A stretch of 28,632 bases of DNA, taken from positions 1-28,632 of the forward strand of contig NAVB01001212.1 of the NCBI GenBank assembly GCA_002179805.1, read 5' to 3'. A model generated the notes under the pieces. The model did no database searches. It was not told where the DNA came from and saw nothing but the letters and a program-made list of their open reading frames with translations. The position numbers and the translations under genes were made by a program. Below are positions 8,939-19,026 of this stretch, one piece after another (the stretch's first letter is position 1; every line of letters begins with the position of its first letter). This stretch comes from Acanthamoeba lenticulata. Lineage: Eukaryota > Discosea > Longamoebia > Acanthamoebidae.

Positions 8939-10826
8939 CTACAGGTAGATGGCCAGCCGGTCGGTGATCTCCTTGCGGCAGAGGGGACAGCTGGTGAGCT
9001 TCTTGGCGCAGCGGAGACAGCAGCACGCGTGGCCGCATGGCACCAGAGCCGCATTCTTTGGCTTGTCCAGGCACAGCACGCACTCCTGCGGTGGCGACAT
9101 CACCAACAGCACAGCTCGTCTCGTGAGCCTTTTACACACTATCGTAGTTGAGGATGAGGACGACGAAAGTGCATTACCGTCTTCTTCTTCTCGTCTTCGA
9201 GCTGCGTGAGCCGAAGCTTCTGGGCGACGACCGAGCGGTAGCTCGCGAGAAGGGTTTCTTCGAGACAGCTCAGCTCTTCGACGGTGGCCTTGTCCAGTCG
9301 GCGGCCCATGAGCTTGTCGGCCGCCTCTTGGCTTATGCGCAGCTTGGCCTCCAGCTCCCGCACTTCGGCCTTGAGCTCCTCCACGAGCTTCTTCTCCTTG
9401 GACGCCCTCCGGGCCTTGTCCCGCTGCTCCTTGTCCTTGTCCTTGTCCTTGTTCTTCTCTTCCGCAGCCGATGTGGAGGACGACGCGGTTGTCGAGGACG
9501 AGGAAGCTGCGGACGTAGCAGACGAAGACGCCGCTGGCGACGCCTTCTTCAGCGTGATGAGCTTGACCTTGAAGATGACCAAGCGATGAGGTGGAAGCCC
9601 CAGCTTGGTTTCGAGCGTGGAGACCGCGGCTGCGCCAGCGCCTGATGGCCGTTGGGCAGTGTGGAGGGCCACCAAGCGCGTGCTGTTGAGGCGCATGCCC
9701 AAAAGGCCTTCGCCCAGGCTCAGCGGCGGTGCTGTAGTGGACTGCCGCTTGATGTTGATGCTCACCACGCCCAAGGTGGCGTCGTCTGCCTCCTCGCTTG
9801 CACCCAAGTTGGGCGGGGAAGACGACAGCCGGCCTGCGCTGGACGGCACAGAAGCCCAGTGCGGCGTCGCTTCGATCCTGTAGGTGTCGGCCAGCCAGCA
9901 CGTGAGCAGCACGCTCGCCTGGTCGCCCTGCTCGACCATCTGCTGATTGCATCCATAAATCCTCTGGTTAGAAGAGCAAAAGCCCTGAGCAGCACTCAGC
10001 AGCGCAACGAACCGGAGGCCCTTGGGCCAGCGGTGAGGCCATGGGCTCGCTCGGCGCGAAGTCCATACTCAGCACTGGCTTGAGGACGCCGGTTTGCAGT
10101 CCCATCTTGGCCAGCAGCACGTATTTACAAAAGTCCTCCAGCTCTTCCTTTGTGCTGTTGATGTTGACCGCGCAGTTAATGACAAGGAGCATCAACTGCC
10201 AACAACTCAAGGTCGCGGACAAACCGGAAACGCACGGCCCAGAGGTGGTTCATCATATCTCTCAACTGGACGCAGTTGTCTGTTGAAGCCTGGTGTGGTT
10301 GATGTCAGCAGGGACTCATCGCGCCATGAGCAAAGGTACGGCATACGTTGAACGGAAGCTGAGGTGTGATGCTCACGATGCCCATGGCCGTTCGCTCGGC
10401 CGTGTAGAGGATGATGTTGTACAACTTGCGGTCTCGCTGCTGCTCCAAGGTGCGCATGCTCACCACCGCCTTCGCCTTGAAAGCCTGCGAGAACCGTCCT
10501 GTCACCTCCTCGCTACGCCGACCGGCAAGGGTCATGTCACCCACAGGACGCTATAGATTCGGCACGCCAGGGAAGTCGTACAACTTGTGGAGATAAACGC
10601 GAGCAGAATGGAGCGGTTCGTCACGTTCCTGGCCTGGTGTCGATGGGGGCTGGTGCGGATGGTGCGGCTGCCAGGGGTTGAGAACAGGCATAGCTGTCGA
10701 GGTTCCAGAAGAAGACGAAGATCTTGGGCTTGTAGGACTCAAGTTCAACGGAGATGTGACGGCCAGCATGGGAGAGGTAAGCAGATGGCCGTGGGGCAGG
10801 ACGGTCGCCGCAGTTGTCATTTGCAT
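8939..10826 (-). CDS. RING-finger protein with coiled coil, otherwise unrecognised
   Basis: Exons 10826-10566, 10484-10347, 10289-10204, 10154-10013, 9942-9178 and 9085-8939 join in phase to give about 512 residues. The C terminus is a C3HC4 RING (ECVLC, PCGHACCCLRC, CPLC), of the type found at the end of many E3 ubiquitin ligases. Before it is a charged KDKDKDK tract and a coiled coil containing LMGRRLDKATVEELSCLEETL. The N-terminal region is Ser/Pro-rich. The middle, including KLYNIILYTAERTAMGIVSI and MNHLWAVRF, looks globular but I do not recognise it. RGLG/copine-type RING ligases were considered, but no VWA motif is visible. The first exon is the least certain part: its frame stays open upstream to about 11030, so the true start could lie further 5'. 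Confidence 0.7.
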
Positions 10827-11435
10827 CAACCAGGTTGCTCGTTGTCTTGGGTTTTCCAGAGAAGGAGTTGAGGAAAGATTACGTAGATGTTCTAGAGCTG
10901 CAGCAGGAGACCTTCGTGAACGTGGTGGTTTGAAGTGGTTGGGGTTGAGGAGTTCTTGTCGGTTGAGCTTCGGGGCGATGCCGTTGCACGTGAGGCGATG
11001 ACGAAAAACGACAGTCGTCGCAGCTTAGAGGAGAAGTCGAGGAGGTTGCCCCTACTTCAGGCACCTTCTCCATACAAGGTTAGCCCCCGCGGTCTCCCAC
11101 CAAGAAAACCAGAGAGAAAAGCAGCGAATGGGGCTTTCTTTGTGTGATGCTGGCCTCCATTGCCCATCATCAGCGCTTCTTTATCCTTTCCCGTGGTGGT
11201 CTTGGGACAAATATCCTCAGTGACCTTCGGCTACGCTCTAAGCTCCTCCTGCTGGCAGTCCAAGCTGATACTAGGGCTGCCATCACATGAAGAATGCAAG
11301 GCATGCGCACCAGCGGGCGCGCAAGGTTGTTGGGCGATCTGTCATTTCCTCCCAGCAAGTCAAATTCATCACTGACGTGAGCCGCAATACACGGCGGGGT
11401 GCCGCTGCGCCCTCTTGCGCTGACTGTTAGCAAGG
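10827..11435. other. gap between divergent RING and glycoside-hydrolase-like genes
   Basis: About 610 bases with no gene I can support. Minus-strand frames are open between 10830 and 11070 and could contain an additional 5' exon of the RING gene; an ATG at 11073 begins a 64-codon ORF. The part from 11100 to 11435 shows no coding pattern. The gap should hold the promoters of both flanking genes. No TATA box stands out. Confidence 0.4.
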
Positions 11436-14400
11436 ATGGGCCATAACGTAGCGCGAAGGCGTTCTGCGGTGAGCGTCGTCTTTGCCCTTGCTGTTGTAGT
11501 TTTTGCCGCCTTGAGCTTTGGGCCGGCATGCACTGCGGCAGCTTCTGTGACCGTTGAGTTCGGCAAATCCATCGATCCGGCCGTGCAGAATCGCCTCTCT
11601 ACACTTCTGCAGCCCTTCCTCAAGCAGTCTTATGGTTTACCTTCGCTTTTTTCTTCTCAATTTGAATCTGAATCATTTCTGCTAATTAATTCTTTATTTT
11701 TCTTGATGCAGACTTTGCTGTGGTTCTCTCCCTCGGCGACACGGCCACCACGCGCGGACTGATCCCCGCCGCCGAGCTGGCGGCCCTCGGGTCGGAGGGC
11801 TTCCTCGTGCGCGCCCGACTCAACGCCTCGACCGGCGCGCTGGTCATCGCCGCTGACGGCAACCCGCTGCGCTACCCCACCATCAACCCCACGGCCGTGC
11901 GTTCCTCCGTTCCTTTGGCTTTGACCATTCGAGCGTCGCTCACCAGCAGCTTCGTCGTGGCGCGTTTTACTTATACTCAGAACATCGGGGCGCACATGGC
12001 CGCCTACGAGGTGCTGCAGCGGCTGGGCTTCGGCTTCCTCCACCCGCTGCAACCGCTCGTCCCCAACCGGCTCGACCTGTCAGCCTTTGCCGGCGGCCGG
12101 TTCGACCTCGCCGAGGCCTCGCCGCGCTTCGCCATCCGCGGCGTGCACTACCACACCGAGCACCCGCTCGAGCTGATGGAGTTCCTCAATGGCTTCGACG
12201 TCACTGGCCCCAGCGGACACGACGAGGCGCCAAACATGGCCGGCCTTCTCCACGGCCCAGACGGCGGTCGTCGCCGCATGAGCAAGCACCAGCACCAGCA
12301 CCAACAGCAGCAGCCTGAGATGAGGACGGGCCCCGTGGTGGAGTCGTGGGAGTCGATGCTGCCCGAGTGGATGCGCGCGATGGAGTGGACCGTGGCCAAT
12401 CGGCAGAACCGGTGGGAGTGGATCCTCTTGTGGGAGCTCGACTGGGACGCCTTTGCCTGGAGCGACCTTCGCCGCACGCGCATCGCGCAGATCATCGACG
12501 TGGCCCACGCCTGGGGCGTCGTGGTCGGTGCCGGTTCGTCGCCTTCCGTCGTCCTACGTGACGCTGGTGATGATGTTGATGATGTTGATGATGTTAATGG
12601 TGCTGATGATGATGGCCACAGACTGCGGGATTGCGATCACGCAGCAGCACGGGTGGCCGCTGATCGTCAACGTGACCAATGAGGCCGACGAGCAGAGGCA
12701 GATCGAGCGACACCTCAACTGGCTGCTGCTGCCCAGCGGCCAGGGCGGATGCGGCTTCGACTTTTTCTCGACCGAGAGCGGCTTCTCCGAGTTCACGCAC
12801 CCGGACTGCGGCCAGATGCTGCGTTGGATGAACATGACCGCCGCCTACACGGCCAAGCTCGGCAAGGCACGGCATTCCTCAAATTCCTCTTCTCATCCGA
12901 CAAATCCGCGGAATGTTTGGTATTGATAGGTTTCGTGTACAGGAGCCGTTTATCAAGTGCCACTGCTCGCAGGGACAGCACTGCAACGACTACAAGGACC
13001 CGCTCACCGGCAAGCCCATCAACTTTAATCTTCTGCCCCACTATGCCGTGCCCGAGCTGGGCATCTACCCGCACACCGTCCAGTTCTACAACTGGTGCCC
13101 TTCCCCCCAGTTGGTCGTGCCTCGCCCTCTTGCTAATGTTGATGATTGCGATTGCAGGACCGAGCCGGCCCCGACGTACGGCAATCAGAACTTCTCGTAC
13201 ATGCTTGACTTCCTCCTGTTCGAAGCGGACCGGCGCAAGACCGTCTACCACGGCGAGACCGCCTACTGGGTGGTGCGTTTTGTTCTTTTCCGATTGAACT
13301 CGTCCATGAAGTTGGCTGATGACGACGACCTTGTGGTAATGGCCACATGATTGCTTTGGCAGAACTACGACATCGACCTGCCTCTGTTCTTGCCCATCTA
13401 CGGTGCGGGCCGTCTGTCGGACATGCGCGCCATCGCCAAGTCCTACGTTCTGGGCCAGATCAACTTCAACAGTGGCTGGGAATGGTTCGTATTTCATTAC
13501 TTTATTCTTTATTATTAAAAAAATTAATGGAAACTGATTAAACAATTAATAAATAAAACAAAAAACAGGGGCTATTGGCTGAATGACGTCATCACGGCGC
13601 GGGCGTCGTGGAACCCGCGCATGGACGAGCCCTCCGAGGCGCGGGCCTTGGCGGCCATCCTGAAGGACGTGTTTGCGGCCTTTGGCCCGCCCGCCGTGCA
13701 GGCGCAGCTCGTGCAGCTCGTGCTCGACACCATCGATGCCCAGCGCGAGCTCCTCATCTACGGCCTCGTCAACGGCCGCCACCCGTCCACGGTCGTGAAG
13801 CGCAACGGGCAGGCCTACCTCGAGGGCTGGGACACCTGGTCCGAGCTGGGCGCCCTCGTGGCCCCGACGGCCGCGACGCAGCCCAACAAGCTGGGCCTCA
13901 TCGACGTCCGGTCGCTGCTGCCGACGGACCCAGACTACTGGTCGGCCGTGGAGCCGCTGCTCGACGCCATGGAGTCCCGCTTCGGCGCGCTGGTCCAGCG
14001 CTATGCGGCCCTCGTGCCGCAGGTCAATGACGTCGCGCGGCCCTTCTGGGTCGAGCTCCGCGACGCCGCCAACATGACCGCCCTTCGCGCCAAGCAGGTG
14101 CACCGACTCTACAACTACGCAGCGAGCTACTGGACGCGTCCGGCCGATTACAGGAACGAGCAGATGGCCGAGGCCCGGCGGGCCCTCGCCAGCGCCGTCG
14201 AGGTCGTCGCGTCCCGAGAGGCCGCCTACCGGTAAGCGGCTCGATCGCGCTTTCCCGCTTGATGCAGCTTCATCGTGGTGGCCTTGGTCTGACCATTGTT
14301 TGGATCCTGTGGCTGCCACAAGAGTGCCGGTGGAGCGGATTGCGGGGTGGCGCAAAAACCCGACGGTGTACACCTACGGCTACCTGTGGACGGTCCATTC

Positions 14401-14856
14401 GCTGTTCTACTGGTGGCGTGACCTTGGCAAGAGCATTGGTGCGCTGACAATATCCATATTTTTTATATGTATTTATTATATGTATTTATATAATATATAA
14501 TATAAATATATATGTATACAATATAATATAATTGATAATTTTTTCTCTTTATTTTGTTATCTCACACGCAAGTGCATGCCAGACGACATGACATGGGAGG
14601 CCTACTTCTCGCCCTGTTATCTCAATGTCATCAACCCCGTCAATGTAGCCTTTGGTGAGGGCATCACCCTCAACGTCACTAAAGAGCTCTATCGGGTGCG
14701 CAAATATTGAATTTTTTTACGCTTTATTCATTATTCATTTTTATATTAATGCAACAATTGCAGGTGTTTGAAGAGTTTGGGTGGCTGCGCTTCATCGGTG
14801 ATTGCCTATCGGCCCCGCCCAAGGAGCCCCATTACCCGGCAGACCTGCCCAACTGA
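11436..14856 (+). CDS. secreted glycoside-hydrolase-like protein
   Basis: Ten exons (11436-11634, 11712-12533, 12622-12866, 12943-13094, 13158-13272, 13363-13484, 13569-14231, 14323-14438, 14583-14695, 14764-14856) give 879 residues. The N terminus is a strong signal peptide, and several N-x-S/T sites follow. NIGAHMAAYEVLQRLGFGFLHP resembles the N-terminal domain that precedes the catalytic barrel in GH67, GH115 and DUF4838-type enzymes. A barrel-like region follows, with ANRQNRWEW, NVTNEADEQRQ, GFDFFSTESGFSEF and INFNSGWEWGYWLNDV, where acidic residues after beta strands could be catalytic. I cannot assign the family. NAGLU was checked and its motifs are absent. A role in breaking down bacterial or fungal polysaccharides in phagosomes is an inference. 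The intron at 12867 needs a GC donor. Confidence 0.72.
12569..12595 (+). repeat. GATGATGTT tandem repeat in an intron
   Basis: Three exact 9-base copies lie inside intron 12534-12621, followed by a looser GATGATGAT tract. The intron splices GTCGGTGCCG to ACTGCGGG. Likely a neutral microsatellite. Confidence 0.85.
12867..12942 (+). other. GC-AG intron in the glycoside-hydrolase-like gene
   Basis: The exon ends in AAG followed by GCACGG, and the acceptor is GTACAG before GAGCCG. No GT donor in this stretch keeps a normal-sized intron and the frame: the only in-frame alternative would leave a 28-nt intron before a stop. A GC donor after AAG gives a 76-nt intron and a phase-0 join (AKLGK to EPFIKCHC). 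Confidence 0.6.
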
Positions 14857-15314
14857 CCTGATGACCGACTTGCCATGTAACGGCTTATTGTCCTTGAGTA
14901 CCTAGCACTGGGGCATCTGTGTTGCCAATGGAAAGGCGGTGAGGTGAGTCCACCATTTATAAAAACACGCAAAGGCCGTCTGTGTACTCGTTTTTGTTGG
15001 TTATTGTACGCGCCATTGCCAGGAGCACCAACAAAAACGGTGGTGGTACACTCCCAGAGTCGAACTGGGACCTCCTTTCAGGCCTTACCGGTTAGGCCTG
15101 AGGCTATGCTGCGCCGGAAGCTGCAGCTATCGGAGTCTTCAAGGCGGGATGCCAACTTACCCCAAATGTCCCACCACCAAAGACGCCACATGATAGGACA
15201 CCCTCTTATTCCCAAGCTTGCCACTCGGCCATCTATTGTGGTTTTCCTAGTCAGCACAGGAGATGCTTCATTTTATTATGATTAGTATTTTCTTATTTTA
15301 CACCAGAAGAGGGA
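14857..15314. other. convergent intergenic region with a tRNA-like remnant
   Basis: Both neighbours end here: the hydrolase-like gene from the left and the RanBP2 zinc-finger gene from the right. No coding sequence is supported. The only structured element is the tRNA-like T arm plus Pol III stop near 15033-15101, described separately. A tR-G-C box-A-like TGGCCGAGTGGC also occurs on the minus strand near 15224-15235. Confidence 0.5.
15033..15101 (-). other. tRNA-like / Pol III remnant
   Basis: On the minus strand an intact T arm is present: stem CCCAG, loop TTCGACT, stem CTGGG (15069-15053), then AGTGTACC, and a TTTTT stop at 15037-15033. Just 5' is a perfect 8-bp inverted repeat, TCAGGCCT / AGGCCTGA with an 8-base loop (15078-15101). 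A 5' acceptor strand matching GTACACT is not found nearby, and the anticodon loop has the wrong size, so this is not a normal tRNA. It may be a tRNA pseudogene, a tRNA-derived element, or the end of a longer Pol III RNA. Confidence 0.45.
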
Positions 15315-16412
15315 CTAGACAAGCTTGTGAAAGGCGTGGTTGTAGCAGGCTTCCCCTGATTGCATCCATCTGTGCCAGTTTGCGTCCAAGGTTGCCATCG
15401 CCAAGAACTTGCCCTCCGACCAATGGTCGTGGACGTTGGTCGTGTAGACCATCTGGCGATTGATTTCCACGTTGGTCCACTTGTGGACGGTGAAGCGCTC
15501 GTCTGGGTTCTTCTTTCCACCAAGGTGGTACTCCAGCTGGAAGCCCTCCATGTGCTCCGGCCAGGGCTTGTCGCCGTAGGGATCCACGTCGTATGTCTTG
15601 AACGTGAAGCTTGCTGTTCGCGTGGGGCTGGCCCAGGCCTCGGCTCTGAACCACTTGAGCCTGCTCGTTCCCCAGCACTGGGGCAGCTGCGTCGCCAACT
15701 TGGCAATCTCGACGATGAGTTCCATCGGCAGAGTGGACAGCAGACTTTCCTGGTCTGTCGCTCCGATGAAGAGCAGCCGCGCCTCCTCCCATCCTGCAAC
15801 GGACCAGCGGCGGACGTGTTTTTCAAACTCTTCTTCCTTGCGTTTCTGGGCTGCCTTGTGCTCTTCCTCTCGCTGCTGCTTCTCCCTCTCGGCGGCTTCG
15901 GCCGCGGCCCGCTTGGCGGCCTTGTACTCCCTTTCGGCCTCGACGGTTGGCCGCTTGCTCGAGCAGCGCCGGCACGTCTCTCTGCGCGCGAACTGGAGCT
16001 GGTCACAACTGACGCACGTCCAGTCGCGCTTCCGCTCCCTCTGCTCCTTCTTCTTCTCGTTGTAGATCTTGACGGCCTCTTCCGTCGGACGGGTCATGCC
16101 GCACTTCCGGCAGTGTGTGTTGCGCGCAAACTGGAGGTCCTCGCACACGACGCAAACCCAGTCGCCTGCGCCGTCAGGTCTGGCGGCGGTGGCCGCTTGT
16201 GGTGGTCCTCTGGGCTGTTCAGCAGCGGGCTGTTGCGCGTGCGCCGCCGGACCGGCTCCCGCTGGTGTTTTGGCTGTGCCGCAACGCCGACACTGCACGT
16301 TGCGGGCAAACTGCAAGTCGCCGCAATGCTGGCAATGCCAGTCCTCCCTGCCGCCTCCCGAGAAGGCACCCCAGGCGCCACTGTTTCCTCTTCCTCTTCC
16401 AGCTTTGTGCAT
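15315..16412 (-). CDS. triple RanBP2-type zinc-finger protein (ZRANB2-like N terminus)
   Basis: A single exon encodes 365 residues. Three RanBP2-type fingers follow a Gly/Arg-rich start: DWHCQHCGDLQFARNVQCRRC, DWVCVVCEDLQFARNTHCRKC and DWTCVSCDQLQFARRETCRRC (each within the pattern W-x-C-x2-C-x10-C-x2-C). Such fingers bind single-stranded RNA in ZRANB2 or ubiquitin in other proteins; the F-A-R feature favours RNA. The residue usually Asn before FAR is Gln in all three. A charged helix rich in Lys/Glu/Ala follows (about residues 150-200), then a C-terminal domain of about 150 residues containing LPMELIVEIAKLATQLP and many Trp/His, which I do not recognise. Intronless, unlike most neighbours. 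Confidence 0.87.
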   Translation of the reverse strand: MHKAGRGRGNSGAWGAFSGGGREDWHCQHCGDLQFARNVQCRRCGTAKTPAGAGPAAHAQQPAAEQPRGPPQAATAARPDGAGDWVCVVCEDLQFARNTHCRKCGMTRPTEEAVKIYNEKKKEQRERKRDWTCVSCDQLQFARRETCRRCSSKRPTVEAEREYKAAKRAAAEAAEREKQQREEEHKAAQKRKEEEFEKHVRRWSVAGWEEARLLFIGATDQESLLSTLPMELIVEIAKLATQLPQCWGTSRLKWFRAEAWASPTRTASFTFKTYDVDPYGDKPWPEHMEGFQLEYHLGGKKNPDERFTVHKWTNVEINRQMVYTTNVHDHWSEGKFLAMATLDANWHRWMQSGEACYNHAFHKLV

Positions 16413-16546
16413 GATGTTGTCTTCTTTTGTTCACCTGTGGTTGTGTCTATGTCTTCACAGTACGGATGAACAAGGGTTTTGTTGCTTTGTTTTCGGGCTC
16501 CGCTAAATACTACGTTTTTTAATCTGCCGTTCGCGCGTGGAAGGCT

Positions 16547-16953
16547 TCAGTCGACAACAACTTTTGACACAAGACAAGAGGACAAGTTTATTTTAGTTGC
16601 TGGAGCTGGAAGTAAGTGGGTGTTGTTGCTAAGATAACAAATTGACATGAATCCACTCTGTGCCAAGCCCTTGGTGTAGTTGGAGCATGCATGTGGTGGA
16701 TGACCCACTGGTGTGAGGACGTACGTCTGGCGCAGGTGGTCCAGCACCGTGGACGACGCCACAAACAGCGGATGGACGAGCAGGAAGACGTCAATATACA
16801 AGTCGCGATTGCATCCTGTTTCACAAATCATTTTTCGAATAATAAATAAAACGAAAGCGAAAGTGGAAAAAATAAATAAATAAATAAAAATCTTTCCAGC
16901 TTGGCCGTCAGCTTACGCCGCAGATGGATTTCACATGAGACGCACTGGTTCAT
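16547..16953 (-). pseudogene. orphan RasGEF N-terminal-motif fragment
   Basis: Two minus-strand exons (16953-16917 and 16815-16547) join through an intron with a textbook GTAAGC donor and give 101 residues. RDLYIDVFLLVHPLFVASSTVLDHLRQTY matches the core of the RasGEF-N (REM) motif, in which F-L-L-T-x-R-x-F is typical. No CDC25/RasGEF catalytic domain follows before the next gene starts at 16412, and the tail after the motif looks non-conserved. Upstream there is a CVSC pair, and a CVEC occurs further 5' in another frame, hinting at a decayed zinc module. It could be a truncated gene, a pseudogene, or a small real gene with unseen exons. The evidence is modest. Sequences in this extract are split here to keep motifs short: RDLYIDVFLLVHPLF and VLDHLRQTY. 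Confidence 0.4.
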
Positions 16954-17083
16954 TTTATGGTTGCGGTTATGAGCCTCATGGTGCCTTCTGATGTTGTACA
17001 AACGTTGCTGCCGCACTCGACGCAAATGGGAACAAGCTCAGGGGGAAGGAAGAGGGGAAAGGGAGCAATTTGGTTGTCTTCTT

Positions 17084-18655
17084 CTAGAAGAGCGCGCAGC
17101 ACTTGCTTCCACGGGAGCCCCCGAAGCCTAACGAGCCGCCCCTGGCCTTGATCACCGTCCGCAAGGCCTCGTCAAACACCGATTTCACGCCCTGTTGGCA
17201 CACCAACCACCAACAAAGCACAAGTCGCTGCGTGAGCCTGAGCCTGGCCAGGCCGGACATGGTGAGGCCGGAGACCTGTTGCGTAAGGGCGCTGCACTCC
17301 ACGTATCGGACGGCCTTGATGTCGTGGGCCAGCTTCTGGCCCTGCACCCACAACCACCAGCAGCGCGACGACATCACGTGCGTGTGAGCCTTTGAGTTCT
17401 ACGCAAATTGAACGCTGCAAAGGACAAAGTCGCGACCTCTTGCGTAGAGACCGCGCGTTTGCCGGTCGAGTGAAGCTGCTTCACCACGGACGAGTCCGAC
17501 CGCAAGTCGAGCTTGGTCCCGACTGGCGCACGCCACAGCCAGCACGAGGCAGAGGTCAGTCGGTCAGCCAGCCAGCTGCTCGTCATGGGCAGTGCGCGGG
17601 CCTACCAAGGAGGACGGGCGAGCCTGGGCAATGCTCTCGCAGCTCTTTGATCCACTGAAGAAGGAGAAGGAAAAGAACGGCATGAATGAAGATAAGAAGG
17701 TGAACGATGAGGACGATGAGCAAGAAAAAGAAGAGGAAGAGGACGAGGAAGTCAAACCCGATTGGTGACGTTGTAAAACGAGTCGGCGTCGACCAGCGAA
17801 AAGCACACGATGAAGACATCGGTCTCTGGATAACTCAAATGGCGCAGTTTGTCGTACTCTGCACACACATGTCAGCAATCACTTCTAACGAAAGAAAATA
17901 AAGATTAATTTATTGTGATAGAAAACAGTACAAAAATCACTTAAATAAATCAGTCAATCATAATAATAATAATAAAATTAATGAAAAAACGGAGGGAGAC
18001 CGCGCCTTCCTGTCCTGCTGTGTCCTAAGCTCGATGAAAGCCCGCGAGAGAAACATCAGCACCATCGCTCATTCATGATGGCGTCGAACAATACAACGAC
18101 AAGCGCGTACCCAGAGGTTGAGGTTGTAGCACACACCTTCGATCTGCTCGCGCGTGATGATTTATTTATCAATAAATATTCGCGTTTAAATGAACCAACA
18201 AATGAAAAAGACTTTACAGGAGCAGTACCATCACCGCGGTCTCGTAGTTGTCGAAGACTTGGATGGCGCGGATATGGACAAGTGGGTAGAGGTGGAAGAC
18301 CTGAGAGTCAGTCATGGCTGCACCTTGGTGGCCACTGAAGAAGACGAAGCAGACAACAAAAGAGAAGAACGCATAAAGTACCAGTGGGCACATATTCAGA
18401 GGGAAACTCGTCCTTGGCGTATGTGGCCAGGAGGCAAGTCTTGCCTTGATTATGAGGAGATGAGAGATGTTACAAATAGATAACGCAAGCCTGTGGATGT
18501 GATTTATTTTGTATTTTTTGACTTTCCAAAAAGAAAAAGAGAACGAAAGCGATGACCGCGGAAAGGGGAGGGGGCAAACGGGGTGGCGTAAGGAAGAGGC
18601 GCGTACCTACTGCACCATCACCCACCACAACGCACTTTGCCGATTGCGCCTGCAT
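17084..18655 (-). CDS. Rho/Rac-family small GTPase
   Basis: Ten exons (18655-18607, 18444-18382, 18257-18229, 18143-18111, 18024-18006, 17858-17758, 17654-17606, 17522-17437, 17341-17276, 17191-17084) join to exactly 200 residues. All GTPase motifs are present: GDGAVGKT (12-19), effector YVPTVFDNY with Thr37, DTAGQEEYDKLR with Gln63, GTKLDLR, and ECSALTQ. The Rho insert (about [12 protein letters not shown]) is present. The C terminus SKCCALF ends in a CaaX box (CALF) predicted to be geranylgeranylated, with an extra Cys that could be palmitoylated. It acts at membranes on actin regulators. Exon 5 is just 19 nt and the next intron needs a GC donor. It is divergent from the Abi gene, a component of a Rac effector complex. 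Confidence 0.95.
17859..18005 (-). other. GC-AG intron in the Rho/Rac gene
   Basis: The exon ends DTAGQE plus one base (GAAG) and is followed by GCGCGG. The acceptor CAG precedes AGTACGAC. Only a donor at the GC gives the invariant DTAGQEEYDKLR; the nearby GT donor would add residues and break phase. The family consensus makes this placement strong. Confidence 0.75.
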
Positions 18656-19026
18656 CTGACCTAATCGTATCTATTGAGATGGATGCAGGCGGTTCGTGCA
18701 CGAAGCAGCGTCCGTTGCTTTGAGAACGTTCGGAAGAGTTGACGAGAAGTGGCAATCAAAGATACAAGCTCTTCGCTTCTCTTTCCTTTTCCCTGTAGAA
18801 CAAACGGCCCTGTTGGTCAACGCTCACGTTGTTGTGGCTCGAGAGCCACCCTTCCTTGTATTTGAAGCAATAAAAAATGCGGGTTCCCTTTTCCCAAGTT
18901 GTGAAACAGCAATTTCTTTGTTGCACAAAACTTTTGAAACAGTTTCCGAAACGCACAGAAGCAAATTGCGGTGGGCAAGGAGACCGCCAACTCAGCATTG
19001 ATAGAGTAATTTGGAGGTTGTAAAAG
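18656..19026. promoter_or_regulatory. divergent region between Rho/Rac GTPase and Abi genes
   Basis: This 371-base gap separates head-to-head starts, so it should contain both promoters. A 101-codon plus-strand ORF (18696-19001) has no recognisable motif and no support. I see no clear TATA box. Shared promoters would allow coordinated expression of two genes in the same actin pathway, but that is inference. Confidence 0.4.

Noticed and set aside
9300..9420. MADS K-box-like coiled coil in the RING protein
   Set aside because: The leucine pattern resembles a K-box, but there is no MADS domain; probably a generic coiled coil.
10879..11073. C1-like zinc motif (TTTFTKVSCCSS) in a short minus-strand ORF
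   Set aside because: Only a short resemblance, no full Cys/His set and the frame ends at once.
11436..14856. Alpha-N-acetylglucosaminidase (NAGLU)
   Set aside because: Diagnostic NAGLU catalytic motifs were not found despite a similar overall layout.
15033..15101. Ordinary tRNA gene
   Set aside because: The T arm is good, but no 5' acceptor strand pairs with the 3' end and the putative anticodon loop is not seven bases.
18696..19001. 101-codon plus-strand ORF between Rho/Rac and Abi genes
   Set aside because: No motif, no splice support and it lies in a divergent promoter region.
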